NCBI GenBank assembly: GCA_018241185.1
Contig: JAFEEH010000156.1
Location: 1 to 64,000 of the forward strand
Direction of reading: 5' to 3'
DNA from: Pseudomonadota bacterium
GTDB taxonomy: Bacteria; Pseudomonadota; Gammaproteobacteria; Burkholderiales; Burkholderiaceae_C
DNA: 64,000 bases
The notes beneath the pieces are model-generated. The model was not told the DNA's origin and ran no database searches. It saw only the letters and a list, made by a program, of their open reading frames with translations. Every line of letters starts with the position of its first letter. The first letter of the stretch is position 1. This document shows, piece after piece, positions 36,613-45,588 of the stretch. A program made the position numbers and the translations under genes.

Positions 36613-38643
36613 ATGAGCGCAACGCTATCTGCTTCCACCCTGCTGGCCGTGCCGCTCGCGCCCCTCGTGGGCTCGGCGCTGGCGGGCCTGTTCGGCACGA
36701 AATTCGGCGGCAACCATCTCGGCCGCAAGATCGTCCATTCGCTGACGATCCTGGGCGTGCTGATCGCCTTCGTCATCTCCGCCATGACCCTCAAGAGCGT
36801 CGTGGTGGACGGTGCCCGCTTCAACGCCACCCTCTACGAATGGATGGTCGTCGGCGGCCTGAAGATGGAAGTCGGCTTCCTGGTCGACGGCCTCACCGCC
36901 ATGATGATGTGCGTCGTCACCTTCGTGTCGCTGATGGTCCACATCTACACCATCGGCTACATGGAAGAGGACGCGGGCTACAACCGCTTCTTCGCGTACA
37001 TCTCGCTGTTCACCTTCTCGATGTTGATGCTCGTGATGAGCAACAACATGCTCCAGCTCTTCTTCGGCTGGGAGGCGGTGGGCCTGGTGTCGTACCTGCT
37101 GATCGGCTTCTGGTTCAACAAGCCGACCGCGATCTTCGCGAACATGAAGGCCTTCCTGGTCAACCGCGTGGGTGACTTCGGCTTCATCCTCGGCATCGGC
37201 CTGATCGCTGCCTACGCCGGCACGCTGAACTACACCGAAGCATTCGCCAAGGCCGACCAACTCGCCAAGATCGGCTTCCCCGGCACCGACTGGATGCTGA
37301 TCACCGTGATCTGCATCTGCCTGTTCATCGGCGCCATGGGCAAGAGCGCGCAGTTCCCGCTGCATGTGTGGCTGCCCGATTCGATGGAGGGCCCGACCCC
37401 CATCTCGGCGCTGATCCACGCCGCCACCATGGTGACCGCGGGCATCTTCATGGTCAGCCGCATGTCGCCGCTGTTCGAGCTGAGCGACACCGCGCTGAGC
37501 TTCATCCTGGTGATTGGCGCCATCACCGCGCTCTTCATGGGCTTCCTGGGCATCATCCAGAACGATATCAAGCGCGTGGTGGCGTATTCCACGCTGTCGC
37601 AGTTGGGCTACATGACCGTCGCGCTGGGCGCCTCGGCCTACTCGGTCGCGGTGTTCCACCTGATGACGCACGCCTTCTTCAAGGCGCTGCTGTTCCTCGG
37701 TGCGGGCTCGGTCATCATCGGCATGCACCACAACCAGGACATCCGCTGGATGGGTGGTGTGCGCAAGTACATGCCGATCACCTGGATCACGTCGCTGGTG
37801 GGTTCGCTGGCGCTGATCGGCACGCCGCTGTTCTCGGGCTTCTATTCCAAGGACAGCATCATCGAGGCGGTGCACGAGAGCCACCTGTGGGGCTCGGGCT
37901 TCGCGTACTTCTCGGTGCTGGCCGGCGTGTTCATCACGGCGTTCTACTCGTTCCGCATGTACTTCCTCGTCTTCCATGGCAAGGAACGTTACGACCAGAA
38001 CCCGGATGCGCACCACGACGACCACGCGCACGATGACCACCACGGCCATGGCCACGATGCCAAGCCGCACGAATCGCCGTGGGTGGTCTGGCTGCCGCTG
38101 GTGCTGCTGGCCATCCCTTCGGTGCTGATCGGCTACTTCACCATCCAGCCGATGCTCTACGGCGACTTCTTCAAGGACGCCATCTTCGTGGACGCGTCCA
38201 GGCATCACGCAATGAAGGAACTGGCCGAGGCCTTCCATGGCCCCATCGCCATGGCGCTGCACGGCCTGCAGGCGCCGCCGTTCTGGCTGGCTTTGGCCGG
38301 CGTGGCGATGTCCTGGTACATGTACATGGTCAACCCGGCGCTGCCGGCGGCCATCAAGCGCGCGTTCGGCCCGATCTACCGCCTGCTCGAGAACAAGTAC
38401 TACATGGACTGGTTCAACGAGAACGTACTGGCGCGCGGCACGCGTGCGCTGGGTATGGGCTTGTGGAAGGGCGGCGACCAGGCCCTGATCGATGGCGCCG
38501 TGGTCAACGGCTCGTGGAAGCTGATCGGCCGGCTTGCGGGTGTGGTGCGCTGGTTCCAGTCGGGCTACATCTACCACTACGCCTTCGCGATGCTGCTGGG
38601 CATCTTCGTCCTGATGACGTACTTCGTCTGGTTCAACCGCTGA
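36613..38643 (+). CDS. nuoL: NADH-quinone oxidoreductase subunit L
   Basis: A 676-residue antiporter-like proton-pumping subunit. Key residues appear in FFGWEAVGLVSYLLIGFW (Glu144-type) and SAQFPLHVWLPDSMEGPTPI (channel lysine/histidine region). The C-terminal lateral amphipathic helix that spans the membrane arm is expected in the last about 100 residues. An unusual hydrophilic His/Asp-rich loop lies at about residues 467-487 (DNA 38011-38075), rich in HH, HD and HG pairs, which could bind metal. Otherwise normal. Confidence 0.97.
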   Translation: MSATLSASTLLAVPLAPLVGSALAGLFGTKFGGNHLGRKIVHSLTILGVLIAFVISAMTLKSVVVDGARFNATLYEWMVVGGLKMEVGFLVDGLTAMMMCVVTFVSLMVHIYTIGYMEEDAGYNRFFAYISLFTFSMLMLVMSNNMLQLFFGWEAVGLVSYLLIGFWFNKPTAIFANMKAFLVNRVGDFGFILGIGLIAAYAGTLNYTEAFAKADQLAKIGFPGTDWMLITVICICLFIGAMGKSAQFPLHVWLPDSMEGPTPISALIHAATMVTAGIFMVSRMSPLFELSDTALSFILVIGAITALFMGFLGIIQNDIKRVVAYSTLSQLGYMTVALGASAYSVAVFHLMTHAFFKALLFLGAGSVIIGMHHNQDIRWMGGVRKYMPITWITSLVGSLALIGTPLFSGFYSKDSIIEAVHESHLWGSGFAYFSVLAGVFITAFYSFRMYFLVFHGKERYDQNPDAHHDDHAHDDHHGHGHDAKPHESPWVVWLPLVLLAIPSVLIGYFTIQPMLYGDFFKDAIFVDASRHHAMKELAEAFHGPIAMALHGLQAPPFWLALAGVAMSWYMYMVNPALPAAIKRAFGPIYRLLENKYYMDWFNENVLARGTRALGMGLWKGGDQALIDGAVVNGSWKLIGRLAGVVRWFQSGYIYHYAFAMLLGIFVLMTYFVWFNR

Positions 38644-38668
38644 TCCGCTGCGCTGGAGAACAAGAAAA

Positions 38669-40144
38669 ATGGGTTTGTTGAGCCTTGCCATCTGGCTGCC
38701 GATCGTGGTGGGCGCCGTCCTGCTGCTGTTCGGCCGCGAGAACCAAGCGCGTGCTGTCCGCTGGGTCGCGCTGATCGGCGCGATCGCCAGCTTCCTCGTC
38801 ACCCTTCCGCTGTACACGCGCTTCCAGGTCGGCAGCGCAGCGATGCAGTTCGTCGAGAAGGCGCCCTGGATCGAGCGCTTCCACATCAACTACCACGTCG
38901 GGGTGGACGGACTGTCGATGTGGTTCGTGCTGCTCACCGCTTTCATCACCGTGATCGTGGTGATCTCGGCCTGGGAGGTCATCACCGAGCGCGTCAACCA
39001 GTACATGGGCGCGTTCCTGATCCTGTCGGGCCTGATGATCGGCGTGTTCTCGGCCCTTGACGGGATGCTGTTCTACGTCTTCTTCGAGGCGACCCTGATC
39101 CCGATGTACCTGATCATCGGCATCTGGGGCGGCCCGAACAAGATCTACGCGGCCTTCAAGTTCTTCCTGTACACGCTGCTCGGCTCGCTGCTCATGCTGG
39201 TCGCGCTGATCTACCTGTACAACACCTCGGGCGGCAGCTTCGACATCCTGGCCTGGCACAAGCTGCCGCTGGGAGGCCATGCCCAGACCCTGCTGTTCTT
39301 CGCCTTCTTCGCCGCCTTTGCCGTGAAGGTGCCGATGTGGCCGGTCCACACCTGGCTGCCCGACGTCCACGTCGAGGCCCCGACGGGCGGTTCGGCCGTG
39401 CTGGCGGCCATCATGCTGAAGCTCGGTGCCTACGGCTTCCTGCGCTTCTCGATGCCGATCGCACCGGATGCCTCGCGTGAGTGGGCGTGGTTCATGATCG
39501 CGCTGTCCCTGGTTGCCGTGATCTACGTGGGCCTGGTCGCGCTGGTGCAGCAGGACATGAAGAAGCTGGTGGCGTACTCGTCGGTCGCCCACATGGGCTT
39601 CGTGACCCTCGGCTTCTTCATCTTCAACAGCCTGGGCGTGGCCGGCGGCATCGTGCAGATGATCTCGCACGGCTTCGTGTCCGGCGCCATGTTCCTGTGC
39701 ATCGGCGTGCTGTACGACCGCGTGCACTCACGGCAGATTGCCGACTACGGCGGCGTGGTGAACACCATGCCCAAGTTCGCGGCCTTCGCGCTGCTGTTCG
39801 CGATGGCCAACTGCGGGTTGCCCGCCACGGCCGGCTTCGTGGGCGAGTGGATGGTGATCCTGGGCGCCGTGAAGGCCAACTTCTGGATCGGCCTCGGGGC
39901 GGCCACCGCGCTGATCTTCGGTGCCGCCTACACGCTGTGGATGTACAAGCGCGTGTACCTCGGCCCCGTCGGCAACAAGCATGTGGAAGAACTCACCGAC
40001 ATCAATGGACGCGAGTTCCTGATGCTGGCCCTGCTGGCGATCGCGGTGTTGTGGATGGGCCTGTTCCCGAAGCCCTTCACCGACGTGATGGACGCTTCTG
40101 TCACGGAATTGCTGCGCCACGTAGCCGCGTCCAAGCTTCCTTGA
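38669..40144 (+). CDS. nuoM: NADH-quinone oxidoreductase subunit M
   Basis: A 491-residue antiporter-like subunit with about 14 transmembrane helices. Channel residues are in FYVFFEATLIPMYLIIGIWG (Glu144 equivalent) and KVPMWPVHTWLPDVHVEAPT (Lys/His region). Start at ATG 38669 after a purine-rich GGAGAACAAGAAAA segment. Followed by nuoN after 24 bp. Confidence 0.97.
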   Translation: MGLLSLAIWLPIVVGAVLLLFGRENQARAVRWVALIGAIASFLVTLPLYTRFQVGSAAMQFVEKAPWIERFHINYHVGVDGLSMWFVLLTAFITVIVVISAWEVITERVNQYMGAFLILSGLMIGVFSALDGMLFYVFFEATLIPMYLIIGIWGGPNKIYAAFKFFLYTLLGSLLMLVALIYLYNTSGGSFDILAWHKLPLGGHAQTLLFFAFFAAFAVKVPMWPVHTWLPDVHVEAPTGGSAVLAAIMLKLGAYGFLRFSMPIAPDASREWAWFMIALSLVAVIYVGLVALVQQDMKKLVAYSSVAHMGFVTLGFFIFNSLGVAGGIVQMISHGFVSGAMFLCIGVLYDRVHSRQIADYGGVVNTMPKFAAFALLFAMANCGLPATAGFVGEWMVILGAVKANFWIGLGAATALIFGAAYTLWMYKRVYLGPVGNKHVEELTDINGREFLMLALLAIAVLWMGLFPKPFTDVMDASVTELLRHVAASKLP

Positions 40145-40168
40145 GTCCACGCTGAACAAGAGAACGAG

Positions 40169-41656
40169 ATGATTGACAAACTCAGCTGGATCACGATCTA
40201 CCCCGAGATCGTCCTGCTCGTGATGGCGTGCATCATCGCGCTGGTGGACCTGTCGACCACCGATGCGCGTCGCACCCGGACCTATGTGCTCACCCTGCTG
40301 ACCCTCGCCGTGGTGGCCGTGCTTACCGGCATGCAGGCGAATGCCGGCCAGACCGTGTACGGCTTCGGCGGCATGGTGGTCAGCGACCCGATGGGCAATT
40401 GGCTCAAGTGCTTCGCCACCGTGGCACTGATGGTCACGCTCGTGTATGGCCGGCCCTATGCGGCCGACCGCCAGATGCTGCGCGGCGGCGAGATGTTCAC
40501 CATCAGCATGTTCTCGCTGCTGGGCATGTTCGTCATGATCTCGGGCAGCAACTTCCTGCTGATCTACCTGGGCCTGGAACTGCTCACGCTCTCGAGCTAC
40601 GCGCTCGTCGCCCTGCGGCGCGACAACGCCGTGGCCAGCGAAGCGGCCATGAAGTACTTCGTGCTCGGCGCCATGGCCAGCGGCTTCCTGCTCTACGGCC
40701 TGTCGATGATGTACGGCGCCACGGGCTCGCTCGACGTGAACGAGGTCTTCAAGGCGATCGCCAGCCGCCAGGTCAACCACCAGGTGCTGGTCTTCGGCCT
40801 CGTCTTCATCGTCGCCGGCCTGGCCTTCAAGCTGGGCGCCGCACCGTTCCACATGTGGGTGCCCGACGTGTACCAGGGCGCCCCCACGGCCATCACGCTG
40901 CTCATCGGCGCGGCACCCGAGCTGGCGGCCTTCGCGATCGTGATCCGCCTGCTGGTCGAGGGGCTGCTGCCGCTGGCCATCGACTGGCAGCAGATGCTGG
41001 CGCTGCTGGCCATTGCGTCGCTGCTCGTGGGCAACCTGGCGGCCATCGCGCAGACCAACCTCAAGCGCATGCTGGCCTACTCGACCATCGCGCAGATGGG
41101 CTTCATGCTGCTGGGCCTGGTGGCGGGCGTGGTGAACGGCAACACCTACAACGCGCAGTACGCGTACAGCGCGTCGATGTTCTACATCGTCACCTACGTC
41201 CTGACCACACTGGCCAGCTTCGGCATCATCCTGCTGCTGGCGCGCGAGGGCTTCGAGAGCGAGGAGATCTCCGACCTCGCCGGCCTGAACCAGCGCAGCC
41301 CGCTGTACGCCGGCGTGATGGCGATCGCGATGTTCTCGCTGGCCGGCATCCCGCCGCTGGTGGGCTTCTACGCCAAGCTGGCCGTGCTGCAGGCGCTGAT
41401 CGCTTCGGGCCAGGCGCTGTACATCGGGCTGGCGGTGTTCGCGGTGGTCATGTCGCTGGTCGGTGCGTTCTACTACCTGCGCGTGGTCAAGGTCATGTAC
41501 TTCGATGCGCCCCTCACGGCCACCACGGTGTCGGCGCCGCGCGACGTGCGGACGGTGCTGACCCTCAACGGCGCGCTGATCCTGATCCTGGGCATCCTGC
41601 CCGGCGGGCTGATGACGCTGTGCGCGCAGGCCATCGTGGCCACGCTGGCCAACTGA
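40169..41656 (+). CDS. nuoN: NADH-quinone oxidoreductase subunit N
   Basis: A 495-residue antiporter-like subunit, third proton channel of the membrane arm. The channel glutamate is in [19 protein letters not shown], lysines in [19 protein letters not shown] and [18 protein letters not shown]. Closes the nuo set; a DUF2818 gene follows after 13 bp and probably shares the transcript. Confidence 0.97.
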   Translation: MIDKLSWITIYPEIVLLVMACIIALVDLSTTDARRTRTYVLTLLTLAVVAVLTGMQANAGQTVYGFGGMVVSDPMGNWLKCFATVALMVTLVYGRPYAADRQMLRGGEMFTISMFSLLGMFVMISGSNFLLIYLGLELLTLSSYALVALRRDNAVASEAAMKYFVLGAMASGFLLYGLSMMYGATGSLDVNEVFKAIASRQVNHQVLVFGLVFIVAGLAFKLGAAPFHMWVPDVYQGAPTAITLLIGAAPELAAFAIVIRLLVEGLLPLAIDWQQMLALLAIASLLVGNLAAIAQTNLKRMLAYSTIAQMGFMLLGLVAGVVNGNTYNAQYAYSASMFYIVTYVLTTLASFGIILLLAREGFESEEISDLAGLNQRSPLYAGVMAIAMFSLAGIPPLVGFYAKLAVLQALIASGQALYIGLAVFAVVMSLVGAFYYLRVVKVMYFDAPLTATTVSAPRDVRTVLTLNGALILILGILPGGLMTLCAQAIVATLAN

Positions 41657-41669
41657 GCCAGCGAGCCGC

Positions 41670-41990
41670 ATGGGTGGGCTGTCGCAAAGCGCCTCGGTCT
41701 GGCTGGTGCTGCTGGTTGCGGTGCTGGCGGCCAACCTGCCTTTCCTGACCGAGCGCCTGCTCGGCGTCGTGCCGGTTCCGGGTGGGCAGAAGTCGCTGGC
41801 CTGGCGGTTGGCGGAGCTCGCCGTTCTGTACGGTCTCACCGGCGCCGTCGGCCTGCTGTTCGAGCGGCGCCTCGGCCAGATCGCGCCGCAGGGCTGGGAG
41901 TTCTACGCCGTGACGGGCGCGCTCTTCCTGGTGTTGGCCTTTCCCGGCTTCACCTGGCGCTACCTCGTCAAGCATCGCGCAGCCGCCTGA
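41670..41990 (+). CDS. DUF2818 family small membrane protein
   Basis: A 106-residue protein with three predicted membrane segments (about residues 8-26, 44-64, 76-96) and short charged loops. It matches the DUF2818 family, which in betaproteobacteria is nearly always encoded directly behind nuoN. Cotranscription with nuo (13-bp gap) suggests a role in assembly or stability of the complex I membrane arm, but no function is established. Confidence 0.8.
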   Translation: MGGLSQSASVWLVLLVAVLAANLPFLTERLLGVVPVPGGQKSLAWRLAELAVLYGLTGAVGLLFERRLGQIAPQGWEFYAVTGALFLVLAFPGFTWRYLVKHRAAA

Positions 41991-42026
41991 CCGGCGCTCC
42001 GACACCATCCCCTCTCGAGATCCATC

Positions 42027-42623
42027 ATGAGCGACACCCATCTCAAGGAAGAGCGCGTCAGCTCGCAGGAGCTGTTCAAGGGCAACTTCCTCGAGGCGCG
42101 CCGCGACACCATCCGCCTGCCCGACGGCAAGACGGCGACGCGCGAGTACGTCGTGCACCCGGGTGCCGTCGTGGTGATTCCGCTGCTGGACGATGGGCGC
42201 GTCGTGCTGGAGCGCCAGTACCGCTACCCGGTCGGTCAGGTGATGGTGGAGTTCCCGGCCGGCAAGCTCGACGCCGGCGAAGACCCCTTCGTCTGCGGGC
42301 GGCGCGAACTGATCGAGGAAACCGGCTACCGCGCCCGTGAATGGGCACGTGCGGGCGCGATGCACCTCGCCGTGGCCTACTCGACCGAGATCATCCACAT
42401 CTACTTCGCGCGCGGCCTCACGGCGGGCGAGCGGCAGCTCGACCACGGCGAGTTCCTCGACGTGTTCGCCGCCACGCCGGAAGAGTTGCTCGGCTGGTGC
42501 CGCGATGGCACGGTCACCGACGCGAAAACGCTGACCTGCACCGTCTGGCTGCAGAACGTCCTGTCGGGCGCATGGACGCTCGACTGGTCGGCGGGCGAGG
42601 GCGCGACCGGCGCCGCCGGATAA
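42027..42623 (+). CDS. NUDIX hydrolase, ADP-ribose pyrophosphatase type
   Basis: A 198-residue Mg-dependent pyrophosphohydrolase. The NUDIX box is complete: G-x5-E-x7-R-E-x2-E-E-x-G in GKLDAGEDPFVCG and RRELIEETGY (about residues 83-105). The FPAGK lead-in and the upstream RQYRYPVGQVMVEFPAG block are typical of ADP-ribose or nucleoside-diphosphate-sugar pyrophosphatases. It lies behind the nuo/DUF2818 genes and just ahead of a DUF1178 gene (8 bp), so the two are cotranscribed. Confidence 0.9.
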   Translation: MSDTHLKEERVSSQELFKGNFLEARRDTIRLPDGKTATREYVVHPGAVVVIPLLDDGRVVLERQYRYPVGQVMVEFPAGKLDAGEDPFVCGRRELIEETGYRAREWARAGAMHLAVAYSTEIIHIYFARGLTAGERQLDHGEFLDVFAATPEELLGWCRDGTVTDAKTLTCTVWLQNVLSGAWTLDWSAGEGATGAAG

Positions 42624-42631
42624 TCGCGACC

Positions 42632-43066
42632 ATGAAAGTCCTCAACCTGCGTTGCGAGCACAGCCACACCTTCGAGGGTTGGTTCGCTTCGGCCGAGGAC
42701 TTCGAGTCGCAGTGCGCACGCGGGCTCGTCGAGTGCCCGATGTGCGGCAGCACCGCCATCACCAAGGGCCTGAGTGCCCCGCGGCTGAACCTCGGCGCGA
42801 CCCGCGAGCCCGAGGCGCCCAAGACGGTGCCCGCGGCCGACACCCCCGAGGCCCGCTGGATGCGCGCCGTTCGCGAGGTGCTGGCGCGCACCGAGGACGT
42901 CGGCGACCGCTTCGTCGACGAAGCGCGCCGCATGCACTACGGCGAGACCGAGGAGCGCGGGATCCGCGGCCAGGCGAGTCCCGAGCAGGCCGAAGCCTTG
43001 CTGGACGAAGGCATCGCCGTCATGCCGCTGCTCGTTCCTCCGGGCGCCAAGGGCACGCTGCAGTAG
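42632..43066 (+). CDS. DUF1178 family protein
   Basis: A 144-residue cytoplasmic protein. The N-terminus carries a probable zinc-ribbon half-pair: CEHSHTFEGWF near residue 8 and CPMCGS near residue 35. The C-terminal half (ARRMHYGETEERGIRGQAS) is the best conserved part of DUF1178. Function unknown. Placed 8 bp after the NUDIX gene in a line of genes trailing the nuo operon, an arrangement common in Burkholderiales. Confidence 0.85.
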   Translation: MKVLNLRCEHSHTFEGWFASAEDFESQCARGLVECPMCGSTAITKGLSAPRLNLGATREPEAPKTVPAADTPEARWMRAVREVLARTEDVGDRFVDEARRMHYGETEERGIRGQASPEQAEALLDEGIAVMPLLVPPGAKGTLQ

Positions 43067-43087
43067 GCTTGCCGATGGGGCGGCGCC

Positions 43088-43153
43088 AGATCGTCACGTT
43101 CGTGACGAATTCGGCCGCAACGCCCGTCCGGCGGGCGCTGCAGCCCGATTGCA
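43088..43153 (+). repeat. Repeat family B, intergenic copy
   Basis: Starts 21 bases after the DUF1178 stop, in the gap between two convergent genes. It matches 9687-9752 (minus strand) in 47 of 66 positions without gaps. It contains the perfect inverted repeat GTCACG-TT-CGTGAC (43093-43106). Confidence 0.6.
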
Positions 43154-43163
43154 CTTTCGTTTT

Positions 43164-44966
43164 TCAGGCCACGAACTGCAGCGCCGCGAGCTGCGCGTAG
43201 ACGCCGCCCAGCGCCACCAGCTCGGCATGCGTGCCCTGCTCCACGATCGCGCCGTGGTCCAGCACGACGATGCGGTCGGCCTTCTGCACCGTGGCCAGGC
43301 GGTGGGCGATGACCACGGTCGTGCGGTCCTGCATCGCCGATTCGAGCGCCGCCTGCACCATGCGTTCGCTCTCCGCGTCGAGGGCGCTGGTGGCTTCGTC
43401 GAGCAGCAGCAGCGGCGGGTTCTTCAGCATGGCACGGGCGATGGCGATGCGTTGACGCTGGCCGCCCGACAGCCGCACGCCCCGTTCGCCGAGGAAGGTG
43501 TCGAAGCCTTCGGGCAGCGCGTCGATGAAGGCCTCGGCATGCGCCGCGCGGGCCGCGGCGCGCACCTCGTCGTCACTGGCGCCGGGGCGGCCGTAGCGGA
43601 TGTTCTCCAGCGCGCTGGTCGAGAAGATGACGGCGTCCTGCGGCACCAGGCCGATGCGCTGGCGCAGGTCGTCCAGGGCCAGCGTGGCCAGCGGTTGGCC
43701 ATCGAGCAGGATGCGGCCGGACTGCGCGTCGTAGAAGCGCAGCAGCAACTGGAACACCGTGCTCTTGCCGGCCCCGCTGGCACCCACCAGCGCGACGGTT
43801 TCGCCCGGTGCGATCGCCAGGTCGAAATGGCGTAGCGCCGGGATGCCGGGCCGGGAGGGGTAATGAAAGTCGACCGCCTCGAATCGCACCGCGCTGCCGC
43901 CCTGTGGCACCGCGGCGACCGCCGGCTGGCGGGGCGAGGCAATGACCGGGCGCGCGTGCAGCAGTTCCATCAGCCGCTCGGTGGCGCCGGCCGCCCGCAG
44001 CAACTCGCCATACACCTCGCCGAGCACCGCCGAGGCGCTGGCCAGGATGATCACGTAGACCACGGTCTGGCCCAGGTGGCCGGCCGTGATCTCGCCGCGC
44101 ATCACGGCCTGCGTGCCGGCATACAGGCCCCAGAGCAGGGCCGCCGAGGTGGCGATGATGATGAAGGCCACCAGCACCGCGCGTGCCTTGGTGCGACGCA
44201 CCGCGGTACGGAAGGCGTCTTGCGTCGAGGCCGCGAAGCGCTCCGACTCACGGGCCTCGGCCGTGTAGCTCTGCACCACCGGGATCGCGTTCAGCACCTC
44301 GCCGGCGATCGCGCTGGCATCGGCCACCCGGTCCTGGCTGGCGCGCGACAGGCGACGGACCCGACGCCCGAAGAGCATGCTCGGCACGACGACGAGCACC
44401 AGCACCAGACCCACCTGCGCCATCACGTAGGGGTTGGTCCACACCAGCATCACCAGCGCGCCCAGGCCCATCACCGCGTTGCGCAGCCCCATGCTGAGCG
44501 AGGAGCCCACCACCGTTTGCACCAGGGTGGTGTCGGCGGTCAGGCGCGAAAGCACCTCGCCGGTCTGCGTGGTTTCGAAGAACTGCGGACTCTGGCGCAG
44601 CACGTGGCGGTAGACCGCGTTGCGCAGGTCGGCCGTGATGCGCTCGCCCAGCCAGCTCACCGTGTAGAAGCGCGCCGCAGAGAACACGCCCAGCGCGATG
44701 GCGACAAGAAACAGCTCGAAGAAGTGGTTGCGCAGCGCCAGCGCCTGCGCGCCGCGGTCGGACGGCACCAGGCCCCCATCGATCAGCCCACGCAGCGCCA
44801 GCGGGAAGAGCAGGGTGGTCACGGCGGCCATGACGAGGAAGAGGGCGGCCAGGCCGATCTGCAGGCGGTACGGCCGCAGGAAGGGGCGCAGGCCCGAAAG
44901 CGCGCGCGGCGATGCCTTGGCCGGCGCGGGGGAGAGATCGCCCGTGGCGGGCAGGGAGGCAGCCAT
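43164..44966 (-). CDS. ABC exporter, fused membrane and ATPase domains (MsbA/BmrA type)
   Basis: A 600-residue half-transporter that acts as a homodimer. Six membrane segments fill about residues 30-320, followed by the ATPase domain: Walker A GASGAGKST near 390, signature LSGGQRQRIAIARAM, Walker B PPLLLLDEATSALD. The N-terminal 25 residues are cytoplasmic. Substrate not predictable; relatives export lipids or drugs. It diverges from a MarR gene with a 76-bp gap containing that regulator's promoter and operator, so it may share control with the efflux operon on the other side. Confidence 0.93.
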   Translation of the reverse strand: MAASLPATGDLSPAPAKASPRALSGLRPFLRPYRLQIGLAALFLVMAAVTTLLFPLALRGLIDGGLVPSDRGAQALALRNHFFELFLVAIALGVFSAARFYTVSWLGERITADLRNAVYRHVLRQSPQFFETTQTGEVLSRLTADTTLVQTVVGSSLSMGLRNAVMGLGALVMLVWTNPYVMAQVGLVLVLVVVPSMLFGRRVRRLSRASQDRVADASAIAGEVLNAIPVVQSYTAEARESERFAASTQDAFRTAVRRTKARAVLVAFIIIATSAALLWGLYAGTQAVMRGEITAGHLGQTVVYVIILASASAVLGEVYGELLRAAGATERLMELLHARPVIASPRQPAVAAVPQGGSAVRFEAVDFHYPSRPGIPALRHFDLAIAPGETVALVGASGAGKSTVFQLLLRFYDAQSGRILLDGQPLATLALDDLRQRIGLVPQDAVIFSTSALENIRYGRPGASDDEVRAAARAAHAEAFIDALPEGFDTFLGERGVRLSGGQRQRIAIARAMLKNPPLLLLDEATSALDAESERMVQAALESAMQDRTTVVIAHRLATVQKADRIVVLDHGAIVEQGTHAELVALGGVYAQLAALQFVA

Positions 44967-45006
44967 GGTCCGATTCTAGCCAACCGTTGCCGTCACAAAG
45001 TCAGCC

Positions 45007-45035
45007 TTGACAATTACTGTCATGGCAATTAATAT
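45007..45035 (+). promoter_or_regulatory. Strong promoter and overlapping palindrome upstream of marR
   Basis: TTGACA (45007-45012), a 17-base spacer and TAATAT (45030-45035) form a near-consensus sigma-70 promoter. TGACA-ATTAC-TGTCA (45008-45022) is a perfect inverted repeat covering the -35 and spacer, a typical place for MarR binding. The predicted transcription start is at about 45041-45042, one or two bases before the ATG. Confidence 0.75.
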
Positions 45036-45042
45036 TCACGCC

Positions 45043-45588
45043 ATGCCCCAGGACACCCCCTCTGCCGATCCCTCGATCGGCCAGCCCTTCTACCGGCCCG
45101 ACGACTACTCGGCCGACGAAAGCATCGGGCTGATGATGCGGCGCATCATCACGGCCGTGGGGCAGGCCGTGGAGGCCGAACTGGTCGAACCGGGCGGTCC
45201 CACCTACCCGCAGTGGATTCCGCTGCACAAGCTGCACATGCACACCGGCCCTTCGACCACGGTGGCCGAACTGGCCCGCGTGTGCGAACTCGATACCGGC
45301 GCCATGACGCGCCTGCTCGACCGCCTCGAGGCCAAGGGCCTGGTGCGCCGCGTGCGCTCCGTCGCCGACCGCCGCGTGGTGCACATCGAACTCACCGACG
45401 AGGGCGCCGAGCACGCCAAGCGCGTGCCCCATGTGCTGTGCCGGGTCCAGAACGAATTCCTCGCCGGCTTCGACGAAGCCGAGTGGAAACAGCTGAAGGC
45501 GTACCTGCGCCGCATCCTCAACAACTCCGTCGACGCCTCGGCCCGTGCCGCGGCGCGCAAAGAAAAAGATGACAGCGCTTCTTCCTGA
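45043..45588 (+). CDS. MarR-family transcriptional regulator
   Basis: About 181 residues from ATG 45043. The winged helix-turn-helix (about residues 65-130) includes TVAELARVCELDTGAMTRLL and the wing RSVADRRVVHIELTDEG. In-frame TTG 45007 and ATG 45022 lie inside the promoter and so cannot be in the main transcript. MarR proteins usually repress their own gene and nearby efflux genes until a phenolic ligand binds. The outer-membrane lipoprotein gene starts 20 bases before its stop, so marR and the efflux genes form one operon. Confidence 0.9.
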   Translation: MPQDTPSADPSIGQPFYRPDDYSADESIGLMMRRIITAVGQAVEAELVEPGGPTYPQWIPLHKLHMHTGPSTTVAELARVCELDTGAMTRLLDRLEAKGLVRRVRSVADRRVVHIELTDEGAEHAKRVPHVLCRVQNEFLAGFDEAEWKQLKAYLRRILNNSVDASARAAARKEKDDSASS

